Shown: positions 18,587 to 28,522, numbered from the stretch's first letter. The stretch: 64,000 nt of DNA from Pelosinus sp. UFO1 (GCF_000725345.1 NZ_CP008852.1:920001-984000), one strand, 5' to 3'. Notes: a model not told the origin generated them from the letters alone. A program made the numbers and translations.

Positions 18587-20127
18587 TCAATGCAATCGGT
18601 AGAGAAATACCAGAAAACATAGCGGGAATAAAAAATATAAAACCCTATGGTGGTCCTTTTGAGTATGTACCGACAGGACGATTGACGGGTCCTAACATTA
18701 TTTTGAATAGACCTCGTTCGGAGAAAGTTCTCAAGTCAATTGAACAGGCGATTGATGCAACCGGCTTAAAAGATGGTATGACGATTTCCTTTCACCATCA
18801 TTTCCGTAATGGAGACTATGTTCTCAATATGGTGGTTGCTGCTATTGCCAAGAAAGGTATAAAAGGTTTAACGTTAGCTCCTAGTTCATTGAATAATATT
18901 AATGAAGAGATTATTCCCTATATTGAGCAAGGGGTTATTACTGCAGTTGAAACTAGTGGTGCTAGGGGAAAAATGGGCAAGCTTCTGACTAGTGGGAAAA
19001 TGGCAAAGACAACTATTATTCGTTCCCATGGTGGAAGGGCTAGAGCCATTGAATCCGGTGAACTTCGAATTGATGTGGCTTTTATTGGAGCACCAGCTTG
19101 CGATACCTATGGCAATATCAATGGTGTAGAAGGAAAATCAGCATGTGGTTCTCTTGGCTATGCTATGGTAGATGCGGCTTATGCGGATAAAGTTGTTGCC
19201 ATTACCGATCATTTAGTACCGTATCCTCTCTTTCCTGTTAGTATTCCTCAAACTCAGGTTGATTATATTGTGGAAGTGGAAGCGATTGGCGATCCCAAAG
19301 GCATTGCATCAGGTGCACTTAGGATTAGTAAAGACCCAAGGGAATTATTAATTGCTCAATATGCTACAACAGCTATCGAATATTCCGGATATTTTAAACA
19401 AGACTACTCCATTCAGTTGGGGAGTGGTGGAGCATCTTTGGCAGCAGCTCAATTTCTGAAAGCAAAGATGAAACAACAAGGTATTACGGCGAGTTTTGGC
19501 TTAGGCGGCGTAACAGCGCCTTTTATTGAAATGTTGGACGAAGGATTAATTAAGGCTATTTATGATGTACAGGATTTTGATATTCCATCCATACAATCGA
19601 TGAAGAAAAATGCGAACCATCAGGAAATGTCAGCCTCTTTTTATGCTAATCCACATAATCGAGGACCGATTGTTAATCAGCTTGATGTGGTTATTTTGAG
19701 TGCCACAGAAGTAGATGTAGATTTTAATGTCAACGTAATCACTGATTCAAATGGTGTAATTATGGGGGCTGTAGGCGGGCATCAGGATACGGCGGCAGGT
19801 GCTGCTTTATCAATTGTGGTAGCACCACTCTTACGTGGCCGTTTGCCGATGGTTATTGATCAGGTGCATACCGTTTGTACACCGGGAGAGACAGTGGATA
19901 TTATTGTTACTGAGCGGGGAGTGGCTGTAAATCCTCGGCGTAAAGACTTGCGAGATAATTTAAGAGAGGCGAATATTCCAGTAATGGATATTGAAGAGTT
20001 AAGAGACCTTGCCTATGAATTTGCTGGCAAGCCTGACCCTATTCTGGTAAGTGATGAAATTGCTGCTGTTGTCGAATATCGTGATGGCACATTGATTGAC
20101 GTTATTCGTAGACCTTTGCAACTATAA
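18583..20127 (+). CDS. citF: Citrate lyase alpha subunit (citrate:acetyl-ACP transferase)
   Basis: A 514-residue CoA-transferase-type subunit that swaps acetate for citrate on the CitD prosthetic group. Diagnostic blocks include TISFHHHFRNGDYVLN, the FIGAPACDTYGNINGVEGKSACG segment and IMGAVGGHQDTAAGA near the C terminus. It starts with GTG overlapping citE. With CitD and CitE it makes a complete citrate lyase giving acetate plus oxaloacetate from citrate, an anaerobic citrate fermentation step. Confidence 0.95.
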   Translation: MINAIGREIPENIAGIKNIKPYGGPFEYVPTGRLTGPNIILNRPRSEKVLKSIEQAIDATGLKDGMTISFHHHFRNGDYVLNMVVAAIAKKGIKGLTLAPSSLNNINEEIIPYIEQGVITAVETSGARGKMGKLLTSGKMAKTTIIRSHGGRARAIESGELRIDVAFIGAPACDTYGNINGVEGKSACGSLGYAMVDAAYADKVVAITDHLVPYPLFPVSIPQTQVDYIVEVEAIGDPKGIASGALRISKDPRELLIAQYATTAIEYSGYFKQDYSIQLGSGGASLAAAQFLKAKMKQQGITASFGLGGVTAPFIEMLDEGLIKAIYDVQDFDIPSIQSMKKNANHQEMSASFYANPHNRGPIVNQLDVVILSATEVDVDFNVNVITDSNGVIMGAVGGHQDTAAGAALSIVVAPLLRGRLPMVIDQVHTVCTPGETVDIIVTERGVAVNPRRKDLRDNLREANIPVMDIEELRDLAYEFAGKPDPILVSDEIAAVVEYRDGTLIDVIRRPLQL

Positions 20128-20164
20128 ATAGAGGATTGATTTGAAAAAAGGAGTGTAATATTCT

Positions 20165-22087
20165 ATGGGACAAAATTTATTTAAAAAGATTATAGCTGCT
20201 CATTTAATGTCAGGTACTATGACCGTAGGTAGTGAGGTGGGAATACGCGTCGACCAAACTCTTACCCAAGATGCTTTAGGTACTATGGCCTATCTGCAGT
20301 TTGAGGCGATGGATGTACCTGTAGTGAAAACGAAATCCGTATCTTATATTGATCATAATACATTGCAAGATGGTTTTGAAAATGCCGATGATCATCGATA
20401 TCTGCAAACAGTAGCAGATAAACACGGTATTAAATATTCTAAAGCTGGTAACGGCATTTGTCACCAAGTTCATTTAGAGCGTTTCAGTCGTCCAGGAGAT
20501 ACGCTAATCGGTTCTGATAGTCATACGCCTACCTGTGGTGCAGTCGGGATGAGTGCTATGGGTGTTGGCGGCATGGACGTTGCAGTCGCTATGGCGGGAG
20601 GCCCCTTTTATTTTGTGTATCCCCAAGTAGTTCGTGTGAATCTAGAAGGTAAATTACAACCATGGTGTGCGGCTAAGGATATTATATTAGAACTTTTAAA
20701 AATTCTTACAACCAAGGGTAATGTAGGAACCGTAATCGAGTATGGTGGTTCTGGTTTAGCTCATTTGACAGTGCCTGAACGGGCTACGATTACTAATATG
20801 GGTGCAGAATTAGGAGTCACTACTTCTTTATTCCCTAGTGATGAAATGACTCGGCAATTTTTCAAAGCTCAAGCGAGGGAGCAAGACTGGCAGGAGTTAA
20901 AGCCTGATGAAGATGCTGACTATGATAGGGTAATTAATTTAGATTTAGCTTCTATTGAACCTAATATTGCTTGTCCCCATTCTCCAGACAATGTGAAGAT
21001 GGTTCGCGAAGTTGCAGGACTTGAGGTCCAGCAGGTTATGGTTGGTAGTTGTACTAATTCTTCCTACCGCGATCTTATGATGGTAGCTGCCATGCTTAAA
21101 GGCAAGCAGGTTCATCCTAAAGTCAGTCTAGGTATTGCTCCAGGCAGTAAACAAGTATTAGCTATGATAGCAGAAAATGGAGCACTGAAGGATCTGGTTG
21201 CTGCTGGGGCACGTATATTAGAGTCCACCTGTGGTTTTTGTGTCGGTTGTGGTCAGGCACCTCAGACGAAAGGAGTGTCATTGCGTACCAATAATCGGAA
21301 TTTTGAAGGACGTAGCGGTACGAAGGATGGTCAAGTCTATCTGGTCAGTCCCGAAACGGCGGTGGCAGCGGCTCTAAGTGGAAAGGTTACTGATCCCCGA
21401 GAACTAGATATGGAATACCCTACTATTATTTTGCCAGAAGTATACGAAATTGATGATAGTATGATTCTTTTACCTTCAGAGGATCAATCTGTAGAGGTGT
21501 TTCGCGGTCCTAATATTGGCGAACCGCCGAAAAATACCCCAATGCCTGAAAAATTGACTGCTAAGGTTGCTATTAAAGTAGGGGATAAGATCACGACTGA
21601 TCATATTATGCCAGCAGGTGCGTATTTAAAATATCGGTCTAATGTTCCTAAATATTCGAGCTATGTTTTTTATCACATAGATCCTGAGTTTGCGCCTAAA
21701 TGTGCTACGAATAAGGCAGAAGGCTTAGCCTCTGTAATTGTTGCCGGTCTGAGTTATGGACAAGGGTCATCGCGGGAACATGCTGCTTTATGCCCAATGT
21801 ATTTAGGTGTTCGCGTGTTATTGGCTAAGAGTGTAGAGCGAATTCACGGGGCCAACTTAACGAATTTTGGTATTTTGCAACTTACTTTTGCTGACGATAC
21901 GGACTATGAACGCATTCAGGCTGGAGATGAATTGGCAGTTGATAACATGTACCAAGCGATAAAACAGGATATAGTGCTTGTGCGCAATGTAACGCAGGGA
22001 TATACCTTCGAAACAAAATGTAACCTGACACCAAGGCAAAGAGATATTGTGTTATGTGGTGGCTTGTTAAATTATACAGCAAAATAA
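20165..22087 (+). CDS. acn: Aconitate hydratase (640-residue bacterial type)
   Basis: Full-length aconitase with the large (LeuC-like) and small (LeuD-like) parts fused, at 640 residues like the shorter anaerobe enzymes. The [4Fe-4S] ligands are Cys296 (GSCTNSS) and Cys356/Cys359 (TCGFCVGC). The swivel domain has DKITTDHIMPAGAYLKY and YGQGSSREHAALCP. It interconverts citrate, cis-aconitate and isocitrate. Placed 37 bases after citF, it most simply feeds cis-aconitate or isocitrate into citrate for cleavage; isocitrate dehydrogenase is not present here. Confidence 0.95.
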   Translation: MGQNLFKKIIAAHLMSGTMTVGSEVGIRVDQTLTQDALGTMAYLQFEAMDVPVVKTKSVSYIDHNTLQDGFENADDHRYLQTVADKHGIKYSKAGNGICHQVHLERFSRPGDTLIGSDSHTPTCGAVGMSAMGVGGMDVAVAMAGGPFYFVYPQVVRVNLEGKLQPWCAAKDIILELLKILTTKGNVGTVIEYGGSGLAHLTVPERATITNMGAELGVTTSLFPSDEMTRQFFKAQAREQDWQELKPDEDADYDRVINLDLASIEPNIACPHSPDNVKMVREVAGLEVQQVMVGSCTNSSYRDLMMVAAMLKGKQVHPKVSLGIAPGSKQVLAMIAENGALKDLVAAGARILESTCGFCVGCGQAPQTKGVSLRTNNRNFEGRSGTKDGQVYLVSPETAVAAALSGKVTDPRELDMEYPTIILPEVYEIDDSMILLPSEDQSVEVFRGPNIGEPPKNTPMPEKLTAKVAIKVGDKITTDHIMPAGAYLKYRSNVPKYSSYVFYHIDPEFAPKCATNKAEGLASVIVAGLSYGQGSSREHAALCPMYLGVRVLLAKSVERIHGANLTNFGILQLTFADDTDYERIQAGDELAVDNMYQAIKQDIVLVRNVTQGYTFETKCNLTPRQRDIVLCGGLLNYTAK

Positions 22088-22123
22088 AAGATAGGTAATT
22101 TAAAAGATTGAGGAGATTTTTAC

Positions 22124-23488
22124 ATGGATATTTTTGCTGTTTTTAAGGGTATTATTCAAGCGGGACCGACGGTCTTACTTCCGGTTGTTATTTTTATATT
22201 TGCAATCGCCTTCAGATTAGAGTTAGGCAAAGCCATACAAAGTGCACTGACAGTTGGAGCTGCATTTGCAGGGTTGAAGTTAGTTGTTGAGTTCCTGGCA
22301 AAAAGCCTAGGACCGGCAACTAAAGAGATGGTTACACAATTAGGAGTTCACTTAAATGTCATTGATATGGGTTTTGGTACGGTAGCTGCAATTGGCTGGA
22401 GCTCTCCCATTGTTCCCTTTATGGTTTTTGCGATTATGGGAGTCAATATTGTGTTATTAGTGCTAAATAAAACGAACACATTAAGTGTCGACATTTGGAA
22501 TTATCATCATGCTCTCACCATCGGCAGTCTGGTTTATCTTGAAACTAACAACGTTGCGGTTTCTGTCGCGGCAGCTGCCTGCACAGGATTGTTTGTGTAC
22601 AAAATGGCTGACTGGGCTGCACCACTGGTAAGTAATTACTACAAAATACCAGGTGTCACAATACCCGCTATCCATGCGTTGATGAACTTGCCGATTGCTG
22701 CTCCTATCAACGTATTATTTGATAAGATACCGGGGTTTAACAAGATCGACTTTAACATGGAAACTCTCCGCAAATACTTCGGCGTTTTTGGGCAGCCACT
22801 TGTGATTGGTTTAATTCTTGGAACTAGTATTGGACTTTTAGCTGGCTATGCTCCTTATAAGGCTTTTGGACTTGGCATAAACATGGCAGCAGCCATGATG
22901 TTACTGCCCAAAATGACGCATATGTTCGTCGACGGTTTAAAGCCTATTTCGGAGCAAGCCAGAAAGATTACCGATAATAAATTTAAGGGAAGAAGGATAC
23001 TGATTGGTTTAGATCCCTCTGTTCTATTGGGAGATGCCGCCGTAATTACTACAGCGTTATTGATGGTGCCTATACTCATCGGACTCGCTATAATTATTCC
23101 CGGAAACAAGTTGTTACCCTTTGCGGACTTGGCTGCATTACCGTATAAGGTGGCAATGGTTGTTGCCTTGACAAACGGGAACATATTCCGAAGTATCATT
23201 TTATGTACAATTGCTTTTATTCCGTATTTTTTCTTTGGAACGTGGACGGCTCCAATTATTACTGCAGCGGCAACATCTGTGGGTTTAAGTGAAAGCATTC
23301 CGGCTGGGATGATGATTAGTTCTTTCACAGGTACTACTATGCCAATAAGCTTTATGCTGTATAAAGTGTTCACAGGCAATGTAATGGTAACCGTGCCAAT
23401 ATTGTTAGCAGTCTTTTTAGCTATATGGATTTTTATGGAGAAAAAAATTATGCCGAAAATAGAAGTTAAAGATAATATCTCAGGTTAA
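22124..23488 (+). CDS. Orphan GatC-type PTS IIC membrane protein
   Basis: A 454-residue polytopic membrane protein that aligns along its length with galactitol PTS IIC (GatC): an N-terminal GPTVLLPVVIFIFAI segment, VDIWNYHHALTIGSLVYL, YKMADWAAP, IPGFNKIDF, KYFGVFGQP and the LIGLDPSVLLGDAAVI motif are all recognisable. GatC normally needs GatA and GatB for phosphate transfer, and no IIA, IIB, HPr or EI gene is in this operon. It lies between aconitase and a PrpF-like isomerase, so it may move an organic acid or work with an unlinked IIB; the substrate is unknown. Confidence 0.85.
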   Translation: MDIFAVFKGIIQAGPTVLLPVVIFIFAIAFRLELGKAIQSALTVGAAFAGLKLVVEFLAKSLGPATKEMVTQLGVHLNVIDMGFGTVAAIGWSSPIVPFMVFAIMGVNIVLLVLNKTNTLSVDIWNYHHALTIGSLVYLETNNVAVSVAAAACTGLFVYKMADWAAPLVSNYYKIPGVTIPAIHALMNLPIAAPINVLFDKIPGFNKIDFNMETLRKYFGVFGQPLVIGLILGTSIGLLAGYAPYKAFGLGINMAAAMMLLPKMTHMFVDGLKPISEQARKITDNKFKGRRILIGLDPSVLLGDAAVITTALLMVPILIGLAIIIPGNKLLPFADLAALPYKVAMVVALTNGNIFRSIILCTIAFIPYFFFGTWTAPIITAAATSVGLSESIPAGMMISSFTGTTMPISFMLYKVFTGNVMVTVPILLAVFLAIWIFMEKKIMPKIEVKDNISG

Positions 23489-23564
23489 AGTCATCATCAG
23501 CTGTTTGGCTTTATTATTAGGCGACATAAGCGGCGATTACTAAAAGCAAAAGGAGGAGAGGAAT

Positions 23565-24713
23565 ATGGGGGAGTATTTAAAGATTCCTGCAGTACTTATG
23601 CGGGGTGGAACAAGTAAAGGTGTATATTTGATGCAAAGTGATCTTCCGGCAGATAGCGGGCTCCGAGATCAAGTTATCCTTGCTATTTATGGTAGTCCAG
23701 ATATACGTCAAATTAATGGAGTGGGTGGTGCCGATCCTCTTACCAGTAAAGTAGCTATTATAGCACCATCAACTAGGGAAAATGTTGATGTGGATTATAC
23801 CTTTGGTTATGTGGGAATTAAAGATGCAGTTGTGGATTATGAAGGTAACTGTGGCAATATGTCCTCTGGCGTAGGTCCTTTTGCAATTCAGCAGGGACTG
23901 GTGGCGATAACAGAGCCTATTACTAAGGTACGGATTTATAATACAAACACCAAGAAAATAATTGAAGCTGAGATTCCGGTAAAAGATGGTGAAGTGGTTA
24001 CTGAAGGCGATTATGCCATTGACGGTGTACCGGGCACCGGTGCGAAAATAGTTCTAAATTTTTTAAATTCCGGTGGCTCTAAAACTGGTAAGCTGTTGCC
24101 TACTGGTAATGTAGTCGATGAAATTGTCCTCAAGGACGGTAAAAAAGTGCGGGTGAGTTTGGTTGATGCAGCCAATCCATCAGTTTTTATCAAAGCTACA
24201 GATATTGGTCTTACAGGGATCGAATTACCCAAAGACACAGAAGCAAATCCTGAGATATTGGAAATTATGGAGGATATCCGGACAACTGCAGCTGTTATGA
24301 TGGGCTTGGCAACTAGTAAAGATGCAGTAGGCCCTGCTGTTCCTAAAGTAGCTTTTGTTTCCGCACCTAAAGACTATTTCACCATCAATGGCGTCGGAGT
24401 AAAGGCCAAGGATATTGATTTGGTGGCTAGGACCAAGGCATTGGCAGTTATGCATAAGGCTTATGCTGTTACAGGTGGCATCTGTGTATCTACAGCCGCC
24501 TTGATTGAGGGGACAGTAGTCAACGAAATCGTTGGTGAACAGGCTAAAGTTAGGGGTACTGTTCGCCTAGGTCACCCTTCTGGCATCCTGGATTTTGAGA
24601 TTAATCTGGAAAAAAACGGGGAAAAGTGGCAGCTTGATAAGGCTGGAGTAAGCCGTACGGCAAGACCAATTATGGATGGTCACGTATACGTTTCTCGCAG
24701 AGTTTTTGGCTAA
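23565..24713 (+). CDS. PrpF-family isomerase (aconitate/methylaconitate/methylitaconate type)
   Basis: A 382-residue protein of the PrpF fold (two diaminopimelate-epimerase-like halves). The signature MRGGTSKGVYL opens the protein; NCGNMSSGVGPFAIQ holds the catalytic Cys region, with a second Lys/Cys-containing active-site element in the C-terminal half. Family members shift double bonds in aconitate analogues (PrpF, 3-methylitaconate isomerase, 4-oxalomesaconate tautomerase). Beside aconitase and citrate lyase, conversion of trans-aconitate to cis-aconitate is a reasonable inference. No prpBCD genes are present. Confidence 0.85.
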   Translation: MGEYLKIPAVLMRGGTSKGVYLMQSDLPADSGLRDQVILAIYGSPDIRQINGVGGADPLTSKVAIIAPSTRENVDVDYTFGYVGIKDAVVDYEGNCGNMSSGVGPFAIQQGLVAITEPITKVRIYNTNTKKIIEAEIPVKDGEVVTEGDYAIDGVPGTGAKIVLNFLNSGGSKTGKLLPTGNVVDEIVLKDGKKVRVSLVDAANPSVFIKATDIGLTGIELPKDTEANPEILEIMEDIRTTAAVMMGLATSKDAVGPAVPKVAFVSAPKDYFTINGVGVKAKDIDLVARTKALAVMHKAYAVTGGICVSTAALIEGTVVNEIVGEQAKVRGTVRLGHPSGILDFEINLEKNGEKWQLDKAGVSRTARPIMDGHVYVSRRVFG

Positions 24714-24721
24714 AGATTAAT

Positions 24722-24743
24722 ATGGTATCCCATATTGATACCA
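24722..24743. repeat. Small inverted repeat
   Basis: ATGGTATC and GATACCAT are perfect 8-bp arms separated by a 6- to 7-nt loop, just after the PrpF-like gene. No T-run follows, so it may stabilise the message end or mildly attenuate expression of the downstream transporter. Confidence 0.4.
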
Positions 24744-24796
24744 TGATATGAGTTATTACTTGGTCAAAAATATAGAAAGTTCGGGAGGGTGAAAAA

Positions 24797-26257
24797 ATGT
24801 CAGAAGCTACAAATAAGGTGTCTTATAAGTCGATACACATTTTGATTGGGTTGTTGATTATGACTGCCATTGCTGTTATGCCGCAGATAGCAGGGCTTTC
24901 ATCAGCTGGACAGAAGATGATTGGAGTACTGGCTTTTTCCGTATATATCTGGATTACAGAAGCTATGCCTTATCCTATAAGTGCTATTGCCATCTGTTTT
25001 TCGATGATTATGTTTCTTGGCTTATCGCCTGCAACTGGTACTACAGGTAAGCTTCTGGGTACAACGCAAGCTATTCCTTTGGCCATGTCAGGTTTTATAA
25101 ATTCCGGATGGGTGCTGGTGGCTGCAGGAATGTTTCTAGCAGAAGCTGTCCGTTTTACCGGTTTAGATCGGCGTATTGCACTAAATATATTAAGAATTGT
25201 AGGAACTGAGCCTAAAAGAATCATCGGGGGAATTATGATTGCCGCATATATACTGGCTTTTATTATTCCTTCTATTGCAGCACGGGCAGCCGCTTTAATT
25301 CCTATATCCATGGGACTCATTACAGCTTTTGGTGTTGATCTGAGAAGTGTTTTTGCTAGACAGCTCATGTTGGTTACAGGAATAATAGCACCGATTACGG
25401 CACTAATGGTTCTAACCGCCGGAGCTCCCAATCCTTATACAGTTGGTCTTCTTAACAGTCAATTAAATCATACTGTTACTTGGAGCCAATGGCTACTTTA
25501 TGCTGGACCTTTTTCCATTGCATTAGGGGTTATTGCGTACATTTTAGTTATTACGATGAACAAGTTTGAACCACTTCCTGGGGGACCTGCCCTAGTAGAA
25601 AAATATATGGCAGAGATCGGACCTATGAGCTCTAAAGAAAAACGCATTGGTAGTATATTTATCATCACTATCATTCTATGGGGATCAGAACACTGGCATC
25701 ATATTGATGCTAATACGATTACTGTATTTGCAACTTTGCTTCTCTTCTTAACCAGGGTAGCTACCTGGAAACAAATGAGCGACAGAGTACAATGGGGTAC
25801 TTTGGTATTATTCGGTATTGGGATATCCATTGGTGAAGTGTTGCTAAAGACTGGTGCAGCGACCTGGGGAGCGAAAGCAACTTTGGGTGCCTTGGGGCTT
25901 CAAACCATGAGTGCGCCAATGATGTTGGCAGTGATTGCAGTGCCTCTCATTGTGATTCGTTTAGCATTTTCAAGTATCGTAGCATTAGGAGCTCTTGTAG
26001 TACCAACGATATTGGGACTGCTAGTTAGCTTTAATGATCCGAACATTTCCGTATGGAGTATTACCTTAATATCCTCATTTCTTGTATACTTTTCCTTCAT
26101 TCTTCCCGTAAATACTCCTGCTACATTATTGACATATGCTACAGACACTTATGAACTAAAAGATATGCTTAAGTTAGGCGTTCCTTTAACTATTCTAGGC
26201 TTATTAGTGTACGTTTTATTTACTCACACTTATTGGCACTGGATAGGCTTGCTTTAA
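24797..26257 (+). CDS. DASS (SLC13) family anion transporter
   Basis: A 486-residue membrane protein with about 12 helices of the divalent anion:Na+ symporter family. Seen are the paired hairpin regions SGWVLVAAGMFLAEA and the second-half LVLFGIGISIGEVLLKTGAATW, and the SFILPVNTPATLLTYATDTY segment near the C terminus, matching the family's substrate- and Na+-binding SNT-type motifs. Position after citDEF-acn-PrpF points to a di- or tricarboxylate substrate. The ribosome site CGGGAGGGTG is strong. Confidence 0.85.
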   Translation: MSEATNKVSYKSIHILIGLLIMTAIAVMPQIAGLSSAGQKMIGVLAFSVYIWITEAMPYPISAIAICFSMIMFLGLSPATGTTGKLLGTTQAIPLAMSGFINSGWVLVAAGMFLAEAVRFTGLDRRIALNILRIVGTEPKRIIGGIMIAAYILAFIIPSIAARAAALIPISMGLITAFGVDLRSVFARQLMLVTGIIAPITALMVLTAGAPNPYTVGLLNSQLNHTVTWSQWLLYAGPFSIALGVIAYILVITMNKFEPLPGGPALVEKYMAEIGPMSSKEKRIGSIFIITIILWGSEHWHHIDANTITVFATLLLFLTRVATWKQMSDRVQWGTLVLFGIGISIGEVLLKTGAATWGAKATLGALGLQTMSAPMMLAVIAVPLIVIRLAFSSIVALGALVVPTILGLLVSFNDPNISVWSITLISSFLVYFSFILPVNTPATLLTYATDTYELKDMLKLGVPLTILGLLVYVLFTHTYWHWIGLL

Positions 26258-26312
26258 AAATAATCAAAATAAAACCTCATTTGAAATTTTATATAAGAGG
26301 GGGGGATATTGG

Positions 26313-26912
26313 ATGAATATTTTAGATCAAATATTAAGGGCAAATCAGTCGTTTATTGAAAAATTACCAAATGAGTATGTGGATTTTCACAGTTGTCCGG
26401 AAAAAGGCAAATATCCAAACCGACATTTGGCGATTTTTACTTGCATGGATACTCGACTGGTGAATTTTCTGGAACTGGCGATGGGAATTAAGCGGGGGGA
26501 AGCTAAAGTAATAAAGAATGCCGGGAACTCTATTACTGGCCCCTTTGAGGCTACTATTCGAAGCTTATTAGTAGGGATTTTTGAATTAGGCATTAAAGAA
26601 ATTCTTGTAATTGGCCATCTGGATTGTGGCGTCTCTAAATCGACGGCCCAAAGCCTAATTCAGAAAATGCTAGCTAGAGGAATATCGGCAGATGCTATAA
26701 AAATGATAGAAAAAGATTTAGTGGACTGGATCGACAATTTCCATAATCCAGAACAGAACATAACAGACACGGTCTTGAAAATTAGCCAAAATCCATTAAT
26801 CCCTAAAGATGTGCCTGTGCATGGTTTAATCTTAGACCCTCATACTGGTGAGTTAAAATTATTGGTTGATGGGTATCAATATTGTGATAAACCACTTTCT
26901 TCCGTCAGCTAA
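26313..26912 (+). CDS. Beta-class carbonic anhydrase
   Basis: A 199-residue zinc enzyme interconverting CO2 and bicarbonate. The zinc ligands appear as CMDTR (Cys and the Asp-Arg dyad), and GHLDCG (His and Cys); KNAGNSITGPFEATIRSLL is also typical. It is the last gene before a terminator in the citrate lyase operon. Oxaloacetate metabolism consumes or releases CO2/bicarbonate, which would explain its presence; that link is inference. Confidence 0.9.
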   Translation: MNILDQILRANQSFIEKLPNEYVDFHSCPEKGKYPNRHLAIFTCMDTRLVNFLELAMGIKRGEAKVIKNAGNSITGPFEATIRSLLVGIFELGIKEILVIGHLDCGVSKSTAQSLIQKMLARGISADAIKMIEKDLVDWIDNFHNPEQNITDTVLKISQNPLIPKDVPVHGLILDPHTGELKLLVDGYQYCDKPLSSVS

Positions 26913-26952
26913 TGTTTCTTGTGCAAAGTAATGTAGCCAATTGACATAAAAG

Positions 26953-26998
26953 AGAAAGGGCCACAAAATTCTTGTATAGATTTTAGTGGCTCTTTTTA
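26953..26998 (+). terminator. Terminator of the citrate lyase operon
   Basis: AGGGCCAC pairs with GTGGCTCT (one G-U) with extra AAAA/TTTT pairs inside the loop, followed by a T-run. It lies 40 bases after the carbonic anhydrase gene. Confidence 0.8.
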
Positions 26999-27076
26999 TA
27001 GAATTTGTAGACATATCCAACAAATAACCTCTTGTTGCACTAGTGGTTATTATAAAATGATAATGGGAGAGAAAAG

Positions 27077-28483
27077 ATGAACGGAAAGCTTATAAAAGGA
27101 TTGATTTGCTTAGGTGTTCCTGGGATTGTGTTACTATGTCCTACACCTGCTGGTTTGAAGCTTTGGGCTTGGCAACTTTTTGCAGTGTATCTTGGTGCAG
27201 TGCTTGGACTTATTTTAAGACCTGTAAAAGAACCCATTGTCTTAATTACAGCTATGGGTGTAGTGTCTTTATGTTTTAATCAGACAAAAGTTGCATTGGA
27301 AGCTTTTGGTGAAACAACTCCGTGGCTAGTATTTACAGCCTTTATTATCGGTCAATGTTTTGTGGAAACAGGACTAGGAAGTCGAATCGCTTACGTACTC
27401 ATTGATAAATTTGGCAAGTCTACGTTGCGCTTAGGGTATATCGCGGCGCTTTCTGACTTAATATTATCGCCAGCAATTCCTTCGAATACCGCCAGATCAG
27501 GCGGACTGGTATATCCAATTTTCCAGAGTTTAGCATATACGCTCAATTCTCGCCCAGATGATGGGACAGAGCGAAAGATCGGTTCTTATCTAATGGTCTT
27601 AATGTATCAGAACAGCTTGATCACTGGAACAATGTTTATCACAGCTGGGGCTATTATGCCGCTGATGATTAAACTGACGAATGACATTATGCATGCTGAT
27701 ATTTCCTGGATACAATGGGCGGTGGCCATGTCCGTGCCTGGGTTATTGTGTTTGCTACTAGCGCCGTATATGGTTTACAAAATTTATCCACCTGATCTAA
27801 AAGAGGTAGATAACAAGGCTGTTGCTCAAGAGGGGTATAAAAAAATAGGCTCTATGAGCCGGCAAGAAAAGACATTGGCAGTGCTTTTTTTGTGTGCTAT
27901 CATTGGCTGGGCAACAGGTACTATTACCAAAATTGATTCAACAGCAGTGGCTTTAGCTTTACTATCTTTAAGTTTATTAACAGGCGTGATTTCATGGGAA
28001 AAAGTATTAGCAAGTAAAAGTGCATGGAGTACGTTTATCTGGTATGGCGGTATCATTTCTTTGGCTAATGGTTTAAATAAAGCTGGTTTCTTTGTATGGT
28101 TGGGAAAACTATTTTCAGAGCATTTAGACTTTACTGGGGTCCATAGCGTAGCTATACTTGGCGGATTGATTTTTATAACAATTATCGTTCGTTATTTATT
28201 TGCATCAACGATTGCTTTTGTCGTCACGTTCATTCCAGTAATCTATACTTTGGGGGCCGTTACTCATGTGCCAGCCCTTCCGCTGCTATTGATGACAGCT
28301 GCTTCAGCTCAAATCGCTAGTTTAATGACTCATTATGGTAATGCAGTAGGTACAGTATTGTATGGCGCAGGATATGTCCCACAAGGGACATGGTGGAAGA
28401 TTGGACATGTTGTAATGGTTGTCTCAATGACCGTTTATTTTATTATTGGTCTTTCCTGGTGGAAATTTTTAGGATTATGGTAA
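27077..28483 (+). CDS. CitT/TtdT-like DASS carboxylate transporter
   Basis: A 468-residue membrane carrier. It resembles the citrate:succinate and tartrate:succinate antiporters: the key motif PSNTARSGGLVYPIFQ, the second-half SLANGLNKAGFFVWLGK and the C-terminal SLMTHYGNAVGTVLYGAGYV are in family positions. It sits outside the terminator of the citrate lyase operon but only 165 bases on, so it could have its own promoter yet share physiology: uptake of a tricarboxylate with export of a dicarboxylate end product. Confidence 0.88.
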   Translation: MNGKLIKGLICLGVPGIVLLCPTPAGLKLWAWQLFAVYLGAVLGLILRPVKEPIVLITAMGVVSLCFNQTKVALEAFGETTPWLVFTAFIIGQCFVETGLGSRIAYVLIDKFGKSTLRLGYIAALSDLILSPAIPSNTARSGGLVYPIFQSLAYTLNSRPDDGTERKIGSYLMVLMYQNSLITGTMFITAGAIMPLMIKLTNDIMHADISWIQWAVAMSVPGLLCLLLAPYMVYKIYPPDLKEVDNKAVAQEGYKKIGSMSRQEKTLAVLFLCAIIGWATGTITKIDSTAVALALLSLSLLTGVISWEKVLASKSAWSTFIWYGGIISLANGLNKAGFFVWLGKLFSEHLDFTGVHSVAILGGLIFITIIVRYLFASTIAFVVTFIPVIYTLGAVTHVPALPLLLMTAASAQIASLMTHYGNAVGTVLYGAGYVPQGTWWKIGHVVMVVSMTVYFIIGLSWWKFLGLW

Positions 28484-28522
28484 TACTTTAGTAGGATTAT
28501 ATAGTTTTTTATTGATTGGAGA

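Noticed and set aside
22855-23379. 174-codon minus-strand frame inside the GatC-like gene
   Set aside because: Mirror of a hydrophobic coding sequence; low-complexity hydrophobic product, no family features.
23565-24713. Methylcitrate-cycle PrpF
   Set aside because: No prpB, prpC, prpD or acnD is nearby; the neighbours are citrate lyase and a normal aconitase.
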